Positions 52,438 to 61,179 of a stretch of DNA of 64,000 nt are shown here, piece by piece. Origin of the DNA: Bradyrhizobium ottawaense (GTDB lineage Bacteria; Pseudomonadota; Alphaproteobacteria; Rhizobiales; Xanthobacteraceae); NCBI RefSeq assembly GCF_900099825.1, contig NZ_LT629693.1:1550001-1614000 (forward strand), written 5' to 3'. The position numbers and the translations under genes are program-made. The notes beneath the pieces are model-generated. The model saw only the letters and a list, made by a program, of their open reading frames with translations, had not been told where the DNA came from and made no database searches. The stretch's first letter is position 1, and each line of letters begins with the position of its first letter.

Positions 52438-53025
52438 ATGCCCAAGGAAGAAACCGGCAACCCGGCGCGGCGCCGCCACATGCATACGCGCACGATCGAA
52501 TGCAACGGCTACCTGCGCGACGACGGGCTGTGGGAAGTCGAGGCACGTATGAGGGACACAAAACCGTTTTCCCAGAGCGCCAGCCGGTACCGCGAGGAAC
52601 TCAAACCGGGCGATCCCGTGCACGATATCGCCCTGCGCCTCGCGATCGATGACAGCATGACGGTTCGAGAGGCGCAGGCGACCATGCGCGCCACGCCCTA
52701 TCCGACCTGCATCGAGGTCGAGCCGATACTCCAACGCTTGGTCGGCGAGCGCATCGGCAACGGATGGCGCAAGGTGGTTCAGAACAAACTCGGCCGGCTC
52801 GAGAGCTGCACGCATCTGTCGGAATTGCTCGGTCCTGCCGTGACCACGCTGTTTCAGACCATGTCACAAGGCAAAAATCCGGAAGGCCGCGATTCGCTGG
52901 AGAACCAGCGTGTCCGCACCGAGCGGCCGTTCTTCGTCGGCGGCTGTCATTCCTGGCGCACCGACGGCCCCATCGTCGCCGACATGTTCCCGCAATTCGC
53001 CACGAAGGCGGCCGCACGGGATTAG
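52438..53025 (+). CDS. DUF2889 domain protein
   Basis: This 195-residue protein matches the DUF2889 pattern: an RRHMHTRTIECNGYLRDDGLW entry, then DTKPFSQSASRYREELKPGDP, HDIALRLAIDDSMTV, and a GRLESCTHLSELLGP end. The conserved Cys-Thr-His (CTHL) and Cys near residue 84 suggest a metal or redox site. No signal peptide is visible. The family is often found beside aromatic or CoA-ester catabolic genes, but the function is unknown and the neighbours here give no clear hint. Confidence 0.8.
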   Translation: MPKEETGNPARRRHMHTRTIECNGYLRDDGLWEVEARMRDTKPFSQSASRYREELKPGDPVHDIALRLAIDDSMTVREAQATMRATPYPTCIEVEPILQRLVGERIGNGWRKVVQNKLGRLESCTHLSELLGPAVTTLFQTMSQGKNPEGRDSLENQRVRTERPFFVGGCHSWRTDGPIVADMFPQFATKAAARD

Positions 53026-53127
53026 CTATTGCCCTCATGATAGAACGGGCGTTGCCACATCGTTCGCGCTCCCTGTTATCTCGGGAATTGTAACGCCGAT
53101 CCGGTCCGACAGCCAGCCGCGTTCCGG

Positions 53128-54423
53128 TCAGGCTCCCGTGCGTCGCGACCGCATGACGCGGTCAGCCAGCGCAAACGCAGCCGCCAGCACGCAGCCTGCG
53201 ATGATGCCAAAGGTGAGGTCCTCGATCAGCGTGAGCCCGAAGGTCGCCAGCAGCACGCTGGCGCTGCGCCAGCCGTACAGCAGGCGAACGAAGTCTTCCT
53301 TCTCCGCCATGTTCCAGCACACCACGACCAGCACGCCGGCGAGTGTCGCGAGCGGGATGAAGCTTGCCAGTGGCGAGGCGACCAGCATGAACACCAGCAC
53401 GAACACGGCGTGTGCCATGCCGGACACGGGGCTGACTGCGCCCGCGCGGATATTGGTCGCGGTGCGCGCAATCGTTCCGGTCACGCTGATGCCGCCGAAC
53501 AAGGCGGAGGCGACGTTGGCGACGCCCTGCGCGACGACCTCCATGTTGTAGCGGTGCTTGCGCCCGGTCATGCCGTCCGCCACCTTGGCCGACAGCAGGC
53601 TTTCGACGGCGCCCAGAAGCGTGAAGGACAGTGCCGTCGGCAACACCGCGAGAACGGCTGCCGTCGAAAATGCCGGCAGCCTGAGCGTCGGCACGCCGCT
53701 CGGCAGTTGGCCGAAATGGCTGCCGATGGTTTCCACCGGCAAGTGGAACAGCCAGGCGGCAAGCGTGGCAAGCGTGACCGCGATCAGCATTCCCGGCCAG
53801 GTTGGCGCGAGGCGCCGCACCAGGAAGATCAGCGCGGCCGTGCCCACGCCGACGGCGAGCGTGATCGGGCTGATGGTCGGCAGCGCCTGGCCGAGCACGA
53901 CGAGCTTCGGCAGCAATTGTCCGGGTTCGGCGCCGGACAGTTTCAGGCCGGCGAGATCCCTGAGCTGGCTCGCAAAGATCGTGACCGCGATTCCGCAGGT
54001 GAAGCCGACAGTCACGGCATGCGGAATGTAACGGATCAGCGTGCCAAGCCGCAGCAGGCCGATCAAGGTCAACATGAAGCCGGAGATGAACACCGTCAGT
54101 AACAGCCCGTCGAGGCCGAATTTGGAGACGGTTGCGGCCACCAGAACGATGAACGCGCCGGCCGGTCCGCCGATCTGGTAGCGGCTGCCGCCCAGCACCG
54201 ACACTAAAAAGCCGCCGATTACAGCGGCATATAATCCCCGCTCGGGCGATACGCCCGAGGCGACGGCAATCGCCATCGATAACGGAAGCGCCACGATCGC
54301 AACGGTCAAAGCCGCGAGCAGGTCGCGGCGCAGCCAGTCGAGATTGTACCCTTCGGCCAGGATGGTCGCGAGTTTCGGACGATAGACGTGGGCAGTGGCG
54401 GAGCCATCGGGCATGGTGGGCAA
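53128..54423 (-). CDS. SulP-family anion transporter without STAS domain
   Basis: This 431-residue inner-membrane transporter has the SulP core: a YNLDWLRRDLLAALTVAIVALP start, the LYAAVIGGFLVSVLGGSRYQIGGPAGAF signature region, and some ten to fourteen helices. The usual cytoplasmic STAS domain at the C-terminus is absent, as the protein ends about ten residues after the last helix. It would import sulfate, bicarbonate or a dicarboxylate. The divergent gene at 54553 and a FixK-type site lie next to it. Confidence 0.87.
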   Translation of the reverse strand: MPTMPDGSATAHVYRPKLATILAEGYNLDWLRRDLLAALTVAIVALPLSMAIAVASGVSPERGLYAAVIGGFLVSVLGGSRYQIGGPAGAFIVLVAATVSKFGLDGLLLTVFISGFMLTLIGLLRLGTLIRYIPHAVTVGFTCGIAVTIFASQLRDLAGLKLSGAEPGQLLPKLVVLGQALPTISPITLAVGVGTAALIFLVRRLAPTWPGMLIAVTLATLAAWLFHLPVETIGSHFGQLPSGVPTLRLPAFSTAAVLAVLPTALSFTLLGAVESLLSAKVADGMTGRKHRYNMEVVAQGVANVASALFGGISVTGTIARTATNIRAGAVSPVSGMAHAVFVLVFMLVASPLASFIPLATLAGVLVVVCWNMAEKEDFVRLLYGWRSASVLLATFGLTLIEDLTFGIIAGCVLAAAFALADRVMRSRRTGA

Positions 54424-54501
54424 ACCGATCTGGATTCGGGGGGACTATAGCTGACGGAGCCGAGACGTGGGCCGAAAATGCGGTGGTGCGACGTTTTTCA
54501 C

Positions 54502-54515
54502 TTGATCCAGATCAA
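54502..54515. promoter_or_regulatory. Perfect FixK/FNR box
   Basis: TTGATCCAGATCAA is a perfect palindrome and a full match to TTGAT-N4-ATCAA, the binding site of FNR/FixK-type regulators. It lies 79 bp from the SulP start and 37 bp before the secreted protein start, so it could control either. Confidence 0.75.
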
Positions 54516-54552
54516 ATCCCCGGGTCATCTCCGCGCACATGATGGAGTGGAG

Positions 54553-54957
54553 ATGCCCTCGTTCGTCCGGTTGCTCGCGTTCCCGATCCTGCTTGCGTTC
54601 GCGCCCTCGGCATCCGCCAACCCGGCGTTCGAGACCAAGGCGGTTTGCCGAACGGCAATCGCGGTCATCATGGACCGTGACCCCAAACTGGTCCGGGCAA
54701 CCGACGCGCCCGACGGCGTCGTGGTCCTGACCTATGCCCGCCCGTTCGACAATTTCGTCTTTACCTATCGATGCCGGCTCGAGGGCGATCGGGTGGTCTG
54801 GGCGGACGAGCCCGGACGCTGGCGGGACGGCGCCAAGGACGCCAAGGTCTCGTTCGAGGTCGCCGGCACCGGCGACCGCCTTCGCATCATCGTCAGCCGG
54901 GCCAATCGCCCGACCGTGCAGCAACTATTCGATCGCGACCTGAACGAAGTGCCTTAG
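54553..54957 (+). CDS. Secreted protein of unknown function
   Basis: This open frame encodes 134 residues from the ATG at 54553, which follows GGAGTGGAG. A signal peptide spans about residues 1-22 (ending ASA). The mature part has Cys near residues 29 and 74 (AVCRTAIA and TYRCRLEG), which could form a disulfide. It also shows a beta-rich pattern (VVVLTYARPFDNFVFTY). I do not recognise the family. A FixK-type box just upstream suggests oxygen-limited expression. Confidence 0.65.
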   Translation: MPSFVRLLAFPILLAFAPSASANPAFETKAVCRTAIAVIMDRDPKLVRATDAPDGVVVLTYARPFDNFVFTYRCRLEGDRVVWADEPGRWRDGAKDAKVSFEVAGTGDRLRIIVSRANRPTVQQLFDRDLNEVP

Positions 54958-54978
54958 CATGTCGCGACGGTCGCGCGA

Positions 54979-56172
54979 TCAGCCCGTATGCTCGATGGCG
55001 CGGATCGCGCCGCGCAGTTCGGCCAGGCCCCGCAATCTGCCGATCGCGGTATAGCCGGGATTGGTCCGCTTGGTCTCGGCGAGATCGTCGAGCATACGGT
55101 GGCCGTGATCCGGCCGGAATATGATTTGATGATCGGAAGAACGCTTACGATTTTCGGTCAGCAGCGCCTTGAGCACCGCGATCATGTCGACATCGCCGTC
55201 GAGATGATCGGACTCGAAGAACGACAGGCCGCCCTCCTCGCGCTTGGTCGCCCGCAGATGGGCAAAGCCGATCCGCGGCGCAAAGCGCTTCGCCATCGCC
55301 GGCAGGTCGTTTTCCTGGCGCACGCCGAGCGAGCCGGTACAGAAACAGATGCCGTTGGCCTTGGACGGAACGGCGTCGAACAGCGCCTGATAGTCTTCCG
55401 CCGACGAGGCGATGCGCGGCAGGCCGAACAGCGGGCGCGGCGGATCGTCGGGATGCAGCGTCAGCGTTACGCCGAGCTGCTCCGCCACCGGCGTCACGCG
55501 CGCGAGGAATTCGCTCAGATGCCGGCGCAGCACCGCAGAATTGATGCCGCGGTATTGCTGCAGGCGGTCGCGAAACTGCGGAATGGTCAGCGGATCGGTG
55601 GTCGATCCCGGCAGCGCGCTGGCGATATTGGTCACGAGGCGGTCGATGTCGACTTGCGTCATGCCGGCAAAGACCTGCCTGGCACGCAGCTGTGCGGCCT
55701 CGGAATATTCCGCCGGAGCTTCGGGCCGCTGCAGGATATGGAGATCGAACGCCGCAAAACGATCCTGGTCGAAGCGCATGGCGCGGGCACCGTTGGGTAA
55801 CTCCCATTCGAGATCGGTGCGGCACCAGTCGACCACGGGCATGAAATTATAGCAGATGATCCTGATGCCGGCGGCGGCCACCGCCTCGAGGCTCGCAATC
55901 CAGGCCTCGATCGAACGCACCGCTTTGCCGCCGAGCCGCTTGACGTCGTCGGGCACCGGGATCGATTCCACCACCGACCAAGTCAGCGGCGAGCGGCCGG
56001 GCTGGCCGTTCTCGATAAAATTCTTGCGTTCTTCGACCGCCGATCGCGTCCAGGCTTCGCCGATCGGCACCTGATGCAGCGCCGTCACCACATCGGTGGC
56101 GCCGGCCTGGCGGATATCGTCCAGCGACACTGGGTCATCGGGCCCATACCACCGCCATCCCTGCAGCATCAT
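54979..56172 (-). CDS. uxuA: Mannonate dehydratase
   Basis: This 397-residue UxuA-type enzyme dehydrates D-mannonate to 2-keto-3-deoxygluconate. Family blocks are GWRWYGPDDPVSLDDIRQAGA, VTALHQVPIGEAW, IICYNFMPVVDW, LTLHPDDPPRPLFGLPRI and NGICFCTGSLG. The metal-site Cys/His/Asp set is present in these last blocks. It is the last gene of the TRAP/dehydrogenase operon, 28 bp after the alcohol dehydrogenase. UxuB is encoded in the same region. Confidence 0.94.
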   Translation of the reverse strand: MMLQGWRWYGPDDPVSLDDIRQAGATDVVTALHQVPIGEAWTRSAVEERKNFIENGQPGRSPLTWSVVESIPVPDDVKRLGGKAVRSIEAWIASLEAVAAAGIRIICYNFMPVVDWCRTDLEWELPNGARAMRFDQDRFAAFDLHILQRPEAPAEYSEAAQLRARQVFAGMTQVDIDRLVTNIASALPGSTTDPLTIPQFRDRLQQYRGINSAVLRRHLSEFLARVTPVAEQLGVTLTLHPDDPPRPLFGLPRIASSAEDYQALFDAVPSKANGICFCTGSLGVRQENDLPAMAKRFAPRIGFAHLRATKREEGGLSFFESDHLDGDVDMIAVLKALLTENRKRSSDHQIIFRPDHGHRMLDDLAETKRTNPGYTAIGRLRGLAELRGAIRAIEHTG

Positions 56173-56200
56173 GCGGAGTCTCCTGAATGTGTGTCGCCGA

Positions 56201-57250
56201 TCAATGCGCTGTCAGTACGACCTTGACGCTTTGCGAACGATCGAGCGCAAGGCGAACCGCGTCGGGCGCCCCCGACAACGGACGTTCGGCCGTCACCAGC
56301 GCCAGCACGTCGATGCTGCCATCGGCGATCAGTTCGACCGCGGTGAAGAATTCAGCCCCGAAGCGGAACGAGCCGCGAAGATCGATCTCCTTGGCCATCA
56401 CCGCGTTCGCCGGCACCGGAATCTGCCCGCCCGGGAGATTGCCGACCTGAACCACGATGCCGCCGCGCCTGACAACGCCGATCGCGCTCGCAAGGCCCGC
56501 CGCCGTTCCCGACACTTCGAACGCCACATCGAAAGGCTGCGCCGCGGCCTGCGCCTTCAGCGCCTCGTCACCGCCGGAGATGTCGACAACATGGCTGGCG
56601 CCGAGCCTGGTCGCGAACGCCAACGGCGCCGCCGCAATATCGACGACGGTGACGTCGGCGACCCCTGCCCGGCGCGCCGCCAGCATGGTCAGCAGTCCGA
56701 TCGGACCGGCGCCGAACAGCACCGCACGCTTGCCGTTGACGTCACCGGCACGCGCGACCGCGTGCAGGCATACCGCCAGCGGTTCGGCCAGGGCTGCCGC
56801 CTGATACGTCACGTGGTCCGGAATCTTCACGCACTGCGCCGGGACGGCATCGAACACAGAGGCAAAACCGCCCTGCATGTGCGGCGTCTTCGAGGCCGAT
56901 CCCATGAAGAAGATGTTTTCGCAGAGGTTTGCCCGGTTCTCGCGGCAGGGCTTGCAATGGCCGCACCAGCGCGACGGATTGACGGCAACCCTGTCGCCAA
57001 TTTTCAGGCCCGGTGCGGGGCCGGCGATCTCGACGACTTCGCCCGCGATCTCGTGGCCGAGCACGAGCGGCGAAGTCACGACGAAATCTCCGGTGCGGGC
57101 ATGGCGATAGTAGTGCATGTCCGAACCGCAAATGCCGCCGGCGCCGAACCGGATGCGCACCATGCCGGACGCCAGCGGATCGAGCGCCCGCTCGACCATG
57201 CGCAGATCTTCCGGGCCGAACAGGGTTGCGGCCAATGCCATCGATGTCAT
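56201..57250 (-). CDS. L-idonate/L-gulonate 5-dehydrogenase type zinc dehydrogenase
   Basis: This 349-residue zinc alcohol dehydrogenase has the catalytic zinc ligands in GGICGSDMHYY and GHEIAGEVV and the structural zinc site CGHCKPCRENRANLC. The nucleotide motif is GAGPIGLL (about residue 171). The pattern fits the L-idonate 5-dehydrogenase branch. The ATG at 57250 overlaps the stop of the DctM gene by 4 bp. With UxuB and UxuA it could complete L-gulonate or L-idonate breakdown by supplying D-fructuronate or a similar keto acid. Confidence 0.8.
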   Translation of the reverse strand: MTSMALAATLFGPEDLRMVERALDPLASGMVRIRFGAGGICGSDMHYYRHARTGDFVVTSPLVLGHEIAGEVVEIAGPAPGLKIGDRVAVNPSRWCGHCKPCRENRANLCENIFFMGSASKTPHMQGGFASVFDAVPAQCVKIPDHVTYQAAALAEPLAVCLHAVARAGDVNGKRAVLFGAGPIGLLTMLAARRAGVADVTVVDIAAAPLAFATRLGASHVVDISGGDEALKAQAAAQPFDVAFEVSGTAAGLASAIGVVRRGGIVVQVGNLPGGQIPVPANAVMAKEIDLRGSFRFGAEFFTAVELIADGSIDVLALVTAERPLSGAPDAVRLALDRSQSVKVVLTAH

Positions 57251-58653
57251 TTTGCTAGTCCCATATATTTCGGTAACCAGAGCGTCAGCTCCGGGATGTA
57301 AGTGATCGCAATCAGCGCCAGCAACAACGGCACCAGCCACGGCAGGATCGCCATCGTCGTACGCTCGACCGACAGTTTTGCCACGCGCGCGAGCACGAAC
57401 AGCACCATACCGAGCGGCGGATGCAGCAACCCGATCATCAGGTTGAGCGTCATGATCAGGCCGAAATGGATCGGATCGATCCCGAGCTTGAGAACGATCG
57501 GCAGCAGGATCGGCACCAGGATGGTGATCGCGGCGATGGTATCGATGAAACAGCCGACGAACAGGATCAGGATATTCGCGAGCAGCAGGAACACCCATTT
57601 GTTGTGGGTGATCCCGAGTATCGTGTCGGTCAGGATCTGCGCCGCTTGCGAGACCGTCAGCAGCCACGCAAAAATCGAGGCCGCGGTGACGATGAACAGC
57701 ACGGAGGCCGTGGTCTCGATGGTATCGAACGTCGCCTTGGCCACCGTCTTCATCGTCATCGAGCGATAGCGCACCAGACCCAGAAACAGCGACCAGATCA
57801 CGGCGGCGACCGCGGCTTCGGTCGGCGTGAACCAGCCGAGCGTCATGCCGCCGATCAGGATGACCGGCGCCATCAACGCCATCACGGCCGAGAAATCAAA
57901 GTACCAATCGAGCGCCAGCAGGACGGCGAGCCCGATCCCGACCGCCATATTGGTCGAGAGGCCGGCGACGACCATCAGCCAGACCGCAAGTGGGAAGCCC
58001 AGCACGATGACGATCTCAAGGCCGGCCGATCCGATCTGCGCCCATGAGAACGGGGAATCGCTGCCCCAGCCGTTCTTGTGCGCGAAATAGGCCACCGTCG
58101 CCATCATCAGCAAGGTCATGACCGCGCCGGGAATCACGCCGCCGAGAAACAGCGCGCCGATCGAGACGTTCGCCATCATGCCGTAGATCACGAACGGCAG
58201 CGACGGCGGGATGATCGGGCCGAGCGTTGCGGAGGCCGCCGTCACGCCGACGGAAAATTCCGTCGAGTAGCCGTGGTCCTGCATCGCCTTGATCTCGATG
58301 GTGCCGAGGCCGGCGGCGTCCGCGATCGCGGTGCCGGACATGCCGGAGAAGATCACCGAGCCGATGATGTTGACGTGGCCGAGGCCGCCGCGCATCCAGC
58401 CGACGAGGGCGACCGCAAACTTGTAGATGCGGCCGGTGACGCCGGCGATGTTCATGAGATTGCCGGCAAGAATGAAGAACGGCACCGCCAGCAGGGGAAA
58501 ACTCTCGACGCCGGCGATCATGCGCTGCGCCAACGTCACATCGGGCGTGATGCCGGTAACGAGAATATACAAGAGCGAGGATGCGGCCATCGCCAGCGCG
58601 ACGGGAAGGCCGAGCAGCATCAGGATCAGAAATCCGCCGAGGAGCAGCAGCAT
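57247..58653 (-). CDS. TRAP transporter large permease, DctM type
   Basis: This 468-residue large membrane subunit of a tripartite ATP-independent transporter has around 12-14 helices. It drives uptake with an ion gradient. Signature blocks are LLAVPFFILAGNLMN, GHVNIIGSVIFSGMSGTAIAD and LGPIIPPSLPFVIYG. I chose the ATG at 58653, four bases after the DctQ stop; the longer frame upstream only overlaps DctQ. The dehydrogenase gene overlaps its end by 4 bp. Confidence 0.93.
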   Translation of the reverse strand: MLLLLGGFLILMLLGLPVALAMAASSLLYILVTGITPDVTLAQRMIAGVESFPLLAVPFFILAGNLMNIAGVTGRIYKFAVALVGWMRGGLGHVNIIGSVIFSGMSGTAIADAAGLGTIEIKAMQDHGYSTEFSVGVTAASATLGPIIPPSLPFVIYGMMANVSIGALFLGGVIPGAVMTLLMMATVAYFAHKNGWGSDSPFSWAQIGSAGLEIVIVLGFPLAVWLMVVAGLSTNMAVGIGLAVLLALDWYFDFSAVMALMAPVILIGGMTLGWFTPTEAAVAAVIWSLFLGLVRYRSMTMKTVAKATFDTIETTASVLFIVTAASIFAWLLTVSQAAQILTDTILGITHNKWVFLLLANILILFVGCFIDTIAAITILVPILLPIVLKLGIDPIHFGLIMTLNLMIGLLHPPLGMVLFVLARVAKLSVERTTMAILPWLVPLLLALIAITYIPELTLWLPKYMGLAK

Positions 58654-58657
58654 CGCC

Positions 58658-59236
58658 TTACCCTTCCGTTCCGTCGAATGCGCCAGGGCGCTCCAGGATC
58701 GAGTAACCCCGCCGCCAGTTCTCGACCGCAATCTGGATCGAGCGGCCGAACATCAGCACGAAGCCGAGTAGCACGGCGTAATAGACGAAGCCCTTCTGGA
58801 ACTTGATCGTCGTCATCCGCTCGTCGCCGATGATCTGGATGAACTGCCAGACCAGCATGGCGGCGTAGCCGAAGAACACGATCCGGATCAGGTCGATCAC
58901 GGTCGACAGCGCGCGCGCGGGCAGATGCGGCAGATAGCGGAAAATCAGATCCACCTGGATGTGCCGCGACAGCCGCACGCACATCGAAGAACCGATGAAC
59001 ACCACCCCGATCAGGCAGTAGGTCGCGATCTCCTCGGTCCAGGCGTAGCTGTCGTTGAGGACATAGCGGGTGAAGAACTGCAGGAAGACGCACAGCGCCA
59101 TGATCCAGAAGATCGCGAGCGCCAGCCAGTCTTCCGGCGCGTATTGCCCGAGGTCGGCGCTGACGGGCGCTTCCTCCTCGAACGTGTGGGCGATCTCGTC
59201 CCCCGATATCTGCTTGTGCACTTCAACCGTCGACAT
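58658..59236 (-). CDS. TRAP transporter small permease, DctQ type
   Basis: This 192-residue small membrane subunit has four helices (about residues 38-60, 72-92, 110-132 and 150-170). The start at 59236 follows GGAAAGAGGG; an ATG five codons upstream is less well placed. Typical features are FFTRYVLNDSYAWTEEIATY and GSSMCVRLSRHIQVDLI. It is placed between the DctP and DctM genes of the operon. Confidence 0.9.
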   Translation of the reverse strand: MSTVEVHKQISGDEIAHTFEEEAPVSADLGQYAPEDWLALAIFWIMALCVFLQFFTRYVLNDSYAWTEEIATYCLIGVVFIGSSMCVRLSRHIQVDLIFRYLPHLPARALSTVIDLIRIVFFGYAAMLVWQFIQIIGDERMTTIKFQKGFVYYAVLLGFVLMFGRSIQIAVENWRRGYSILERPGAFDGTEG

Positions 59237-59331
59237 CTGCCCTCTTTCCATTCTGGCGTCGGGAGAACCTGGACCGGGCTGTCGCCGTGCCGTCGCGGGG
59301 ACGCGGCCGGCACGGACGAAAGCCCAGCCGT

Positions 59332-60309
59332 CTACTTGATGGCCTGGATGCGATCCCAGTCGGCCTTGCGATAATCGAAGCTCTCGAAGCTCGTCGTCTT
59401 GAGCACGGTATCGCGGAACTCGTCCTTGTTGATCTCGGTCACAGTCAGGCCCTTCTCCTTGAAGAAGGCAATCAGCTTGGCTTCGTTGACCTTGATCTCC
59501 GCGGTGGCCTTTGCTGCCGCCTCCTGCGCCACGTCGGTGAAGATCTTGCGATCCTCGTCGCTGAGCTTCTTCCAGAGGCTGGCGGAAATGATGGTGTTGA
59601 GGTGGTCGACGATGTGACCGGTCAGCACGATATGCTTCTGCACCTCGTAGAACTTCTTGGCCTCGATCGTCGTCAGCGGATTTTCCTGGGCTTCGACCGT
59701 GCCGTTCTGCAGCGCGAGATAAACCTCCGCGAAGGCGATCGGCGCGGTGTTGGCGCCGCAGGCACGCGGCATCGCCAGATAGGCCGGCACGTCAGGTACC
59801 CGCATCTTCAGGCCCTTCATGTCGGCACAGGTTTTGATCGGCTTGTTCGACGAGGTGTGCCGCACGCCATAATAGCTCACCGCCACGATGTGATGGCCGG
59901 TCTTGTCCTCGTAGCCCTTGGCGAGCTCCTTGAAGACGTCGCTCTTGGTGTAGGCCAGGAGATGATCGGCATCACGGAAGGTGTAGGGATAATAGGTCAC
60001 GCCGATCGGCGGGTAGCTCTTGGCAGCAAAACTCGATCCGGAAATGATGATGTCGACCGAACCGAGCGACAGGCCCTGGTTGATGTCGGCTTCCTTGCCG
60101 AGTTGGGAGGCCGGATAGACGTCGATCGCGTAGCGGTTGTTGGTTCGCTTGTTGATTTCCTGCGCGGCCCAGACCGAGGCGGTGTGGAACGGCTCGGAGG
60201 TTTCATAGACGTGGGCCCATTTGAGCTTGCTCTGGGCCATGCCGGCGGTGGTCGCGGCCATCAGCGCTGCGGCGGACGCCGCCAATACCATCGTCAATTT
60301 CTTCAACAC
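59332..60309 (-). CDS. TRAP transporter substrate-binding protein, DctP type
   Basis: This periplasmic binding protein of about 325 residues has a signal peptide (ending AGMA-QS). The ribosome binding site GGAGGG lies seven bases before a GTG at 60309 and only about one base before an ATG at 60315, so GTG is the likelier start; either way the protein differs by two residues. Family blocks are HVYETSEPFHTASVWAAQEINK, a VDIIISGSSFAAKSYPPIG stretch and GLKMRVPDVPAYLAMP. It heads the operon with the membrane subunits and uronate enzymes, so the ligand is probably a hexonate or hexuronate. Confidence 0.92.
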   Translation of the reverse strand: MLKKLTMVLAASAAALMAATTAGMAQSKLKWAHVYETSEPFHTASVWAAQEINKRTNNRYAIDVYPASQLGKEADINQGLSLGSVDIIISGSSFAAKSYPPIGVTYYPYTFRDADHLLAYTKSDVFKELAKGYEDKTGHHIVAVSYYGVRHTSSNKPIKTCADMKGLKMRVPDVPAYLAMPRACGANTAPIAFAEVYLALQNGTVEAQENPLTTIEAKKFYEVQKHIVLTGHIVDHLNTIISASLWKKLSDEDRKIFTDVAQEAAAKATAEIKVNEAKLIAFFKEKGLTVTEINKDEFRDTVLKTTSFESFDYRKADWDRIQAIK

Positions 60310-60353
60310 GTGCATTCCCTCCGTTGTTATCGTTTGCTCTTGTCTTGATCGTC

Positions 60354-61130
60354 TCAGCCGTTCCCTGCCGAGACACGGGACATCGGCGCCGCCTCCGTCC
60401 CAAAACTCTGGGCAAAGCGCGCCTGTGAACGCGCCAGATGCTCGCGCATCGCCGCCCGGGCGGCGTCGGGATCGTGGGCCACAATGGCATCGCGAATCGC
60501 CTGATGCTCGGCCAGCGCAGCCCCCCAGGATTCCGGATTCTCGAAATAATGCGCGAGTTTTGCGAAGTAGGGATTGAGCCGCTGATCGAACAGCTCGCCG
60601 ACGACACGGACCAGCACGGCATTGTCGAGGCATCCGGCGACCGCGACGTGAAACGCACGATCATGGATCATCGAGGCTTCGCCGGGATGCTGCACGGTCG
60701 CCATCGCCTCGAGCGAGGCGTCGATGCGCGCGATATCGTCCGCTGTCGCGACCCTCGCCGCCTGCTCGGCGATGGCGGCCCCGATGAATTCGCGGGCGCG
60801 CAGCAGTTCGAACGGTCCTTCGATCATCCCGGCGAGGTGCGAAGGCAACGCGTGCGCCGCCGGTTCGCTGACATAGATGCCGGAGCCGACGCGAATGCGA
60901 ACGAGGCCTTCGACCTCGAGCGCGATCAGCGCTTCGCGCACGGTCGGCCGTGAGACCTTCAACTGTTCGGCCAGATCGCGCTCGGTCGGAAGCCGGCTGC
61001 CGACGGTGTATTCGCCACGCTCGATCAAGCCGCGAAGCTGATCGGCAATCTGGCGATATAGGCGTCGCGCTTCCACAGCCTCGAGCGGCACGCTCGTCTC
61101 TCCCTGAAGCGATCCCCGGTGGATGGCCAT
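60354..61130 (-). CDS. GntR-family (FadR/FCD type) transcriptional regulator
   Basis: This 258-residue regulator has an N-terminal winged helix (residues about 22-90, with [27 protein letters not shown]) and a C-terminal FCD ligand-binding domain. It contains metal-site-type His in [11 protein letters not shown] and EHQAIRDAI. It is of the UxuR/ExuR-like type that senses sugar acids. It lies between the TRAP operon and uxuB and probably controls both. Candidate operators lie in the 50 bp upstream. Confidence 0.92.
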   Translation of the reverse strand: MAIHRGSLQGETSVPLEAVEARRLYRQIADQLRGLIERGEYTVGSRLPTERDLAEQLKVSRPTVREALIALEVEGLVRIRVGSGIYVSEPAAHALPSHLAGMIEGPFELLRAREFIGAAIAEQAARVATADDIARIDASLEAMATVQHPGEASMIHDRAFHVAVAGCLDNAVLVRVVGELFDQRLNPYFAKLAHYFENPESWGAALAEHQAIRDAIVAHDPDAARAAMREHLARSQARFAQSFGTEAAPMSRVSAGNG

Positions 61131-61135
61131 CGAAA

Positions 61136-61158
61136 ATTGGCCTTACCAATTGACCAAT
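61136..61158. promoter_or_regulatory. Candidate GntR-type operator
   Basis: ATTGG-N5-CCAAT (61136-61150) is followed by a second CCAAT at 61154-61158, sharing the TTGGT/ACCAA character of FadR/UxuR-type sites. It lies in the divergent gap between the GntR and uxuB genes. Confidence 0.55.
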
Positions 61159-61165
61159 GATTGAC

Positions 61166-61177
61166 GGAACCGGTTCC
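61166..61177. promoter_or_regulatory. Perfect 12-bp palindrome before uxuB
   Basis: GGAACCGGTTCC ends two bases before the uxuB ATG, where a repressor would block initiation. Its style recalls LacI/GntR operators. It leaves no room for a normal ribosome binding site at that start. Confidence 0.5.
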
Positions 61178-61179
61178 AC

